Assembly: GCA_004297235.1 (NCBI GenBank)
Contig: SCUR01000235.1
Span: 1-8,251, forward strand
DNA from: Candidatus Manganitrophaceae bacterium
GTDB lineage: Bacteria > Nitrospirota > Nitrospiria > SBBL01 > Manganitrophaceae
Length of the DNA stretch: 8,251 nt
Direction: 5' to 3'
Under the pieces are notes generated by a model, which was given only the letters and a program-made list of their open reading frames with translations, searched no databases and was not told the DNA's origin. A program made the position numbers and the translations under genes. Position 1 is the first letter of the stretch, and each line of letters starts with the position of its first letter. Shown here piece after piece: positions 1 through 5,700 of the stretch.

Positions 1-2019
1 CTGAGAGGAGACGATCCGGCCCTGATTCAGTTCACCTCCGGGAGCACAGGGATGCCGAAGGGGGTCCTGTTGGACCATCAAAATATCCTGGCGAATATCC
101 GGGCCAGCGTTCAAGCCGCCGCATTCCGCCCCACCGATGTCGGCGTCAGTTGGCTGCCGCTCTATCACGACATGGGACTGATCGGGTCATGGTTCTGCGC
201 CCTTTATTTCGGCATTCCGGTCGCCATCCTCTCCCCGATCACCTTCCTCACCCGCCCGGAGCGATGGCTCTGGACGATTCATTACCACCAGGCGACCCTC
301 TCCGCCGCCCCGAACTTCGCCTATGAGCTCTGCGTTCGGAAGATCGACGATCGCGCCATCGAGGGGCTTGATCTCAGCTCCTGGCGGATCGCCTTTAACG
401 GCGCCGAGCCGGTTAGCCCCGATACCCTGGCCCGATTCACCCGGCGCTTCGCCCCTTACGGTTTTCGGAAAGAGACCCTCCTCCCGGTCTACGGACTCGC
501 CGAATGCTCCGTCTCCCTCTGCTTTCCCCCGCTCGGACGGCCCCCGCGTATCGACCCGGTTGCGCGTGAGATATTTGAACGACAGCGAAAAGCCGAGCCG
601 GCATCGCCCTCGGATACCACTCCCCTTCGGTTCGTCGCCTGCGGTATTCCCCTCCCCGGACATGAGGTTCGGATCATCGATCCTCTCGGAAAAGAGGTGG
701 CCGAGCGAATCGAAGGGACCTTGCAATTTCGTGGACCGTCTGTCATGAAAGGCTATTTTCATGATCCGGCGGCCACCGAGGCGGTCTTCCAGGACGGCTG
801 GTGCGACTCCGGAGATCTGGCGTACCGGGCGGACGGAGAGATTTTTATCACAGGGCGACGCAAAGATATCATCATCAAGGCGGGCCGCAACCTTTATCCT
901 CAAGAGGTGGAGGAGATCGCCGGAGAGATCCCCGGAATCCGCAAAGGGTGTGTCGCCGCCTTTGGGGTCGCCGACCCGGAGATCGGAACAGAGAAGTTGG
1001 TGGTGATCGCGGAGACGAGAGAGGAGAAAAAAGAGGTCCGGAAACGGCTTGCGGCAGAGGTGATGGAGCGGGTCGCCGCCGCGACGGACGTTCGACCCGA
1101 TCTGGTGTTGATCGTCCCTCCGGGAACCGTTCCGAAAACCTCCAGCGGAAAGCTCCGGCGGTCGGCCTGCCGTGAGGCCTATCTGCGGGGAGAGATCGCC
1201 CGTCCCCGTCGCGCCCCCTCGATCCAGATCGCCCAGCTCTGGGTCAGCGGCCTCTCCGCGCGGGTGAAGCGGGGTCTCGCACAGCTCGGCGGACTGATCT
1301 ATGCGGGGTATGTCGGCCTCGTTTTGTTCGCTACACTTCTGCCGACCTGGATCGCCCTGCTGATACGGCCGGGAGGACGGACGGCGGCCCGACTCGCCCG
1401 GCGCTGGGCGCGTCTTTTTTTGCGCCTGGCCGGCTGCCCCTTAACCGTCGAGGGAGAATCCAATCTGATCCGGACCGGTCCGTTGATTCTGGTCTCAAAC
1501 CACGCCAGCTACCTCGATTCAATCGTGCTGATGGCCACTCTTCCTCTGAACTTTCTCTTCGTAGCGAAGCAGGAGCTGACTCATGTTGCGATCATTCGAA
1601 CCTTCATCAGGAAAGTCGGCCATCTGACCGTCAGTCGGATCGACCTCAGAAGCGGTGAAGGCACCGAGCGGATTAAGAAGGCCCTTCAGCGCGGCTGGTC
1701 TATTCTGATTTTTCCAGAGGGGACCTTCTCCCGCATTCGCGGCCTTCGCTCCTTCCGGCTGGGAGCGTTTAAAGTCGCGGCGGAGACTGGCACCCCTCTC
1801 TGCCCGATCGCCCTGCGCGGCACCCGAGAATATCTCTGGTCCGGCCGCTGGATTCCCCGGCGCGGCCCCGTTCACGTGGTCATCGGCGCTCCGATCATCC
1901 CGACTGGAAAAGACTGGCGGGAGATCGTTCGACTAAGGGAAGCCGCGAAGGAAGAGATCCTTCGCCATTGCGGGGAGCCTGCGCTCGATCGGGCGGCCGC
2001 CGAAATTCCTGAAGAATAG
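1..2019 (+). CDS. Fatty-acyl-AMP ligase (FAAL) / PlsC-type acyltransferase fusion, 5' end cut off
   Basis: The frame is open from base 1 to the TAG at 2017-2019 (672 codons), so the gene begins upstream. The first ATG, at 52, sits inside the ATP-binding motif and cannot be the start. Adenylating domain, in window codons: P-loop FTSGSTGMPKG at 11-21; PLYHDMGLIG and PNFAYELCV, which are typical of FAALs; YGLAE at 164-168; SGD at 270-272; GRRKD at 285-289; and the A10 lysine in SSGK at 384. FAALs activate fatty acids to acyl-adenylates with ATP. A hydrophobic stretch at about 430-454 probably anchors the protein in the membrane. The PlsC domain follows: NHxxxxD at 500-506, GHLTVSR at 540-546, FPEGT at 571-575 and CPIALRG at 601-607. 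This family transfers acyl groups to lysophosphatidate or related lipids. All catalytic motifs look intact. Inference: the enzyme couples fatty-acid activation to lipid acylation. The acyl acceptor of the first half (CoA, ACP or direct transfer) and the substrate are unknown. Confidence 0.95.
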   Translation: MRGDDPALIQFTSGSTGMPKGVLLDHQNILANIRASVQAAAFRPTDVGVSWLPLYHDMGLIGSWFCALYFGIPVAILSPITFLTRPERWLWTIHYHQATLSAAPNFAYELCVRKIDDRAIEGLDLSSWRIAFNGAEPVSPDTLARFTRRFAPYGFRKETLLPVYGLAECSVSLCFPPLGRPPRIDPVAREIFERQRKAEPASPSDTTPLRFVACGIPLPGHEVRIIDPLGKEVAERIEGTLQFRGPSVMKGYFHDPAATEAVFQDGWCDSGDLAYRADGEIFITGRRKDIIIKAGRNLYPQEVEEIAGEIPGIRKGCVAAFGVADPEIGTEKLVVIAETREEKKEVRKRLAAEVMERVAAATDVRPDLVLIVPPGTVPKTSSGKLRRSACREAYLRGEIARPRRAPSIQIAQLWVSGLSARVKRGLAQLGGLIYAGYVGLVLFATLLPTWIALLIRPGGRTAARLARRWARLFLRLAGCPLTVEGESNLIRTGPLILVSNHASYLDSIVLMATLPLNFLFVAKQELTHVAIIRTFIRKVGHLTVSRIDLRSGEGTERIKKALQRGWSILIFPEGTFSRIRGLRSFRLGAFKVAAETGTPLCPIALRGTREYLWSGRWIPRRGPVHVVIGAPIIPTGKDWREIVRLREAAKEEILRHCGEPALDRAAAEIPEE

Positions 2020-2344
2020 GGCCGCCGCTCTGATTTAGACCATCACAGGTCACTGCCGCCGTGGTGAAAACGAGATGAAACAGATGATCCAGTTTTATTT
2101 TAGAATCTTGAAGAGTTCGTCTTGAACATGCACACGCGTCGCATGCCTCGCAGCGGATCCCCAATAAGCAGGCTTGTTCTGCCCCAGCGGCAGGCCCGCT
2201 GGGGACCCCGGGGAAATTAAAGGGGTTCGCCGAGAAGGGTTCACCCATTTCATTTTGGCTGTCTACTTTTTGTACTTCGTTTCTCGATGGCTTCACGGCA
2301 GAATCCCCTTTCCTGCATCGCTCCGTGCACGTTGGTCAAAAAAT
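2020..2344. other. Intergenic region without a supported gene
   Basis: This stretch follows the acyltransferase stop codon. No frame here has a recognisable protein family, a good ribosome site and sensible composition together. A minus-strand frame of 52 codons (2095-2253) exists but has no support. The only conspicuous structure is the GC-rich hairpin at 2182-2204, followed by CCCCGGGG. I see no hairpin with a T-run just after 2019, so the terminator of the upstream gene is not identified. The part nearest 2345 may be the flank of the decayed insertion sequence whose coding end stops at 2345. No terminal inverted repeat could be assigned. Confidence 0.6.
2182..2204. repeat. GC-rich inverted repeat (9-bp perfect stem, 5-nt loop)
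   Basis: CCCCAGCGG at 2182-2190 and CCGCTGGGG at 2196-2204 are exact reverse complements separated by CAGGC. A second palindrome, CCCCGGGG, follows at 2206-2213. The first hairpin is stable in RNA or single-stranded DNA. No run of T follows on either strand, so it is not a canonical intrinsic terminator. It lies 162 bases past the acyltransferase stop and could be a degenerate terminator, an mRNA 3'-end stabiliser, or a structure belonging to the neighbouring mobile-element debris. Confidence 0.5.
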
Positions 2345-2604
2345 TTATCCGGCGCCGCGATGATAATATTTGAACAATCCTCCGAGCCTTTCCCGGCACC
2401 GAACGAGACGATCTTTTCGATTCCGACAGTGGTTTGTAGGCATCAGAAGCACATTTCCAATTCCCAGATGCTTGCGCTCTCGATGAGAGTGTTCTACGTA
2501 TTGATGAATTGCGCGTCGGAGTGAGCCTTCCCCAAAGAAGATCAGTTTTGAAATACACTCCTCCTGATCGATTTGACCCATCTCCCCGCAATACAGGATA
2601 AGAA
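2345..2604 (-). pseudogene. Decayed DDE/rve-type transposase, C-terminal remnant with a frameshift
   Basis: On the minus strand the frame ending at TAA 2345-2347 reads EECISKLIFFGEGSLRRA, then IHQYVEHSHRERKHLGIGNV, then RERLGGLFKYYHRGAG. This matches, from memory of the family, the C-terminus of integrase-core (rve) transposases, which typically read EECLxxLIFFGExSLRR, YHxERNHQGLGN and RRERLGGLLxYYxRxAA. Upstream, the family's continuation (AGRWVKSI, about 2566-2589) lies in another minus-strand frame. The frame changes within CAGGAGGAGTG (2556-2566), consistent with a net loss of one base. Expected tyrosine and asparagine/glutamine positions are also changed (S for Y in VEHSH, K and L in RKHLG). 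The catalytic core and N-terminal DNA-binding part are absent, so it is a dead fragment. The upstream limit is uncertain and no element ends were found. The GC is lower than in either flanking gene, as expected for acquired DNA. Confidence 0.72.
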
Positions 2605-2704
2605 CCAAACGAAACGCGGGCGGCGCTGTCGCCAATGTTCGACGTCATGAATATGCCTCTGAAACCAAAACGCCCCTTTCGAGGGATTGTATATCCCCGG
2701 ACGG

Positions 2705-2732
2705 TTCTCCAAAATGAAACTCATATTATAAA
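2705..2732 (+). promoter_or_regulatory. Possible promoter of the repeat-protein gene
   Basis: TATAAA at 2727-2732 (overlapping TATTAT at 2724-2729) is a reasonable -10 candidate about 50 bases before the start codon. The best element at -35 spacing is TTCTCC at 2705-2710, 16 bases upstream, which matches TTGACA at only three positions. The -35 is therefore weak, and a regulated or alternative-sigma promoter is equally possible. The call rests on position and AT-richness more than on motif quality. Confidence 0.25.
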
Positions 2733-2736
2733 AAAC

Positions 2737-2750
2737 AAAAAATATTTTTT
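2737..2750. repeat. A/T palindrome AAAAAATATTTTTT in the leader
   Basis: A perfect 14-nt self-complementary A-tract/T-tract lies 33 bases before the start codon, just downstream of the candidate -10. Such tracts bend DNA and can bind nucleoid or regulatory proteins. In RNA it would form only a weak stem. Its function is unknown. The contrast with the very GC-rich genes on either side makes it stand out. Confidence 0.4.
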
Positions 2751-2773
2751 CCTCAACTCGAGAACCCCGTTGC

Positions 2774-2779
2774 GGAGGA
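2774..2779 (+). promoter_or_regulatory. Shine-Dalgarno site deciding the start at 2784
   Basis: GGAGGA lies four bases before ATG 2784, a strong match to the anti-Shine-Dalgarno sequence at slightly short spacing. The ATG is followed directly by a signal-peptide-like N-terminus (MKRSLYKL, then a leucine-rich core). Together these fix the start of the giant reading frame. Confidence 0.75.
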
Positions 2780-2783
2780 AACG

Positions 2784-5700
2784 ATGAAGCGGTCACTCTA
2801 CAAACTGAGCTTACCCGAAGTCTCTCTTCTGATTGCACTGCTCTCCCTGCTGTCGGCCTCGCGAGCCGGCGCCGCCTGCGAGCCGCCCGGAAGCGCGAAA
2901 TCGGACACGATTCTCTGCAGCGAGACGGAGACCGAAGGGGTCGCGGCCAAGTCGGGCGATGATCAGATCATCGTCTTGAGGGACGCGAACCTTCTTCTTG
3001 AATCGTCCGGAGCGCCCTCTCCCCTCGTCGCGATCGACGCCGGAAGCGGCAACGACACCGTCGTCCATCTGGGCCGACTTTCCGTGAACGTGATCTTGGG
3101 AGAGACGTCCCTCGCCGCTTCATCCGGCGGCTCCGAACCCTGCGACTCCAAAAATCCCCCTCCCCCCTGGGACGCCGGTAAATCCGATGATCACAAAAAA
3201 CATTGGACGTTCTCCCGGAGCAACGACAAATCTCGATGGCGCTGCCCCCCTCCGCCGTCGGTTATCAAAGCGGTCGGGATCGACGCCGGCGAGGGGAAAG
3301 ATGTCCTCACCAGCGACGGATCGTTGAGCGTGAGCGTCTCGGACTCGAACGGGAACCAGCCTGTGGCGACGACCGGGATCGACGGGGGAAACGGGAACGA
3401 TGTGATCGTCCAGACCGGAACGATGACCGTTTCAGCCTCCTCTGAAAAGGCCACCGGCCCGTTCACCCTTCAAACGTCGGGGGAGACGCCGGTCCCTCCC
3501 CCCGCGGGAGAGAGCGCTTCCGCGACGGCCGTCGGGATTGCGGGAGGCAACGGCGACGATGTCGTCGTGAACGACGGCCCCCTGACGGTCACCGCCTCTT
3601 CCAAGATCACCAGCGTCACCCCTTCGCTGAGCTTGACCGGCGGCGATGAAGAGACCTCCACCACCACCGCAGCCTCCAAGGCGGTGGGGATCGACGCCGG
3701 GACCGGAAAGGACGACGTCACGAACAGCGGCGCCGTCATGGTGACCGCCACTTCGGAGGTAACGAGCGTCCACGCCGAGCTGAATCTGGTCGACACCTCC
3801 CACGGCGACGCCGGCACAACAATCCAATCGACCGCCGTCGGCCTCGATGCCGGCGAGGGAAAAGACAACGTCACAATCGGCAATACCGGCGCGATCACCG
3901 CGACCGCCACGTCGAAGAGCACCAGCGTCAACGTGGAGGTGAACGGCGCCGACGCGGCGACCGCCAACGCCACCCTCCAGATGGAAGCGACGGCGATCGG
4001 GATCGAGGCCGGCCGCGGAAAAGACGCCGTCGACAATCGCGGCTCGGTCACCGCCGAGGCGAAATCCGAATCGGTCGAGGTCGGCGTCAACGTCAGCTTC
4101 GTCGACGTCACCATCGCCGATCGCCGGCCGAGCGACGTCTCGACCACCCTCCAATCGACGGCGATCGGGATCGACGGCGGCGCCGCCAAAGACGACGGCG
4201 CGATCGGCAACACCGGGTCGGTCACGGCGAAGGCGACCTCCTCGGTCAACTCGACCGGCGTGTCGCTTGCCTCCGAAGGGGTCCCCGGAAGCGCCGAGAC
4301 CTTCTTTGAGGAAGGGAGCTTGGCGTCGATCGGGATCAACAGCCGAAGCGACGCGTTCGGCCTCCTCGGCGGCGCCGGGGCCGACCGGTTGGAGAGCGGC
4401 GGAACGATCACCGCAAATTCGGAAGCGAGCGCCCATCAGCAGAGCATTAACCTCGGGATGACGATCTTCAACTGGCACATCCCGACCCCGGGCCTGGTCC
4501 TCGGAAGCGCGGGGACGCGGGCGGAAGCGGAGTCAACCGGCATCGCGGGCGGAGAAGGAGGCGATGCGATCGTCCACAGCGGCCTCCTCGATGTCGACGC
4601 CACGGCGAAGAGCTCGACCACGGTCGTTTCGGTGAACCTCTCCGAATTCGCGGTCGACATTCTCCCCCAAGGGGTCCCGTCGATTCCGATCAGCGCCGCG
4701 CTGGTCGTCGCCGATTCGACGACCGAAGCCGCGGCCGGCGCCACCGGCATCGCGGGGGGCGGAGGGGACGACACCATCCGGAACACGGGGACGATCACCA
4801 CCGATGCCGTCGCCAAGAACGGCTCGGTCGACGTCGCCGGAGCGCTCGGCCTCAAGTTCGAGGATGGAAATGAGGGGGGCGGCACCCCGAGTCCGGGACC
4901 GAGCCTCTCTTTCGAAACCGACGTGACGCTGGCGCGCGCCGCGACCGACGCCGTCAGTCAGGCGGCCGGCATCGACGGCGGCGCGGGGCATGACGAAATC
5001 ATCAACGAAGGGGGTGTGACCGTCACGGCAAAGAGCGATACCTACGCCGCCGCGGCGAACTTCGACATTTTGGGCTCCCTGGAAGGGAAACAAGGGGCGA
5101 ACCCGTCGATCCTGGTCGGCGTGGCGGCGAACGACACATCGAACAACGCCGTATCGGACGCGGTCGGCCTTCAGGGGGGCGAGGGGGATGACCGGATCGC
5201 CAACAGCGGGACCACCACCGTGACGGCCAACGCCGACGCTCTGAACGTGAACGCGGGGGTGAACCTCGCCCTGGACGAGAGCGGCGCCATGGTCGGCGTC
5301 TCGCTCGCCCATTCGCAATCGACCGCGACCGCGACGTCGACCGGGATCGACGGCGGCGCCGGAACCGATGAGATCGCCAACACCGGTGCGATCGACTCCC
5401 ACGCCAACGCCGATGCAACCTCGGTCGCGGTCATCGCGACGATCGAGAGCGTATCGAGCAAGGGGCTGACCGCCGGGGCGACGGTCATCGACGCTAGCAC
5501 GATCGCCACGTCGAACGCCGCCGGAATCCGAAGCAGCGCCGAGCCGGACAATCAAGATGACAAAAACAATCCGGAGAAAAAGAGCTGCTGCGAATCCCCC
5601 GACGGGACGATCACAAATACCGGGAGTGTAAGCGCGGACGCGGATGCGACCACGACCGCCGTCGATGTGGGGGCGACGATCAGCATTGCGAAGAAAGGGG

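Larger units (their letters stand above)
2605..2783. other. AT-richer leader region upstream of the repeat-protein gene
   Basis: The stretch between the transposase remnant and the start codon of the repeat protein holds no supported gene. It becomes strongly AT-rich at about 2711-2752. That part contains TATTATAAAA at 2724-2733 and the perfect 14-nt palindrome AAAAAATATTTTTT at 2737-2750. This is the only plausible place in the gap for a promoter serving the downstream gene. Nothing resembling a riboswitch or tRNA was seen. Confidence 0.5.

Noticed and set aside
52..54. ATG at 52 as the start of the first gene
   Set aside because: It is the methionine inside the ATP-binding motif SGSTGMPKG. 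The frame is open upstream to base 1 with matching family sequence, so the gene continues beyond the window.
187..1875. Minus- and plus-strand frames inside the acyl ligase/acyltransferase gene
   Set aside because: They lie entirely within a gene with intact catalytic motifs in frame 1. Their translations show no recognisable family.
2095..2253. Minus-strand frame of 52 codons in the gap
   Set aside because: No clear ribosome site, no recognised similarity, and it runs through the GC hairpin. It is most likely chance.
2174..2524. Plus-strand frame of 116 codons in the gap
   Set aside because: It is antisense to the recognisable transposase remnant, and its sequence shows no coherent domain.
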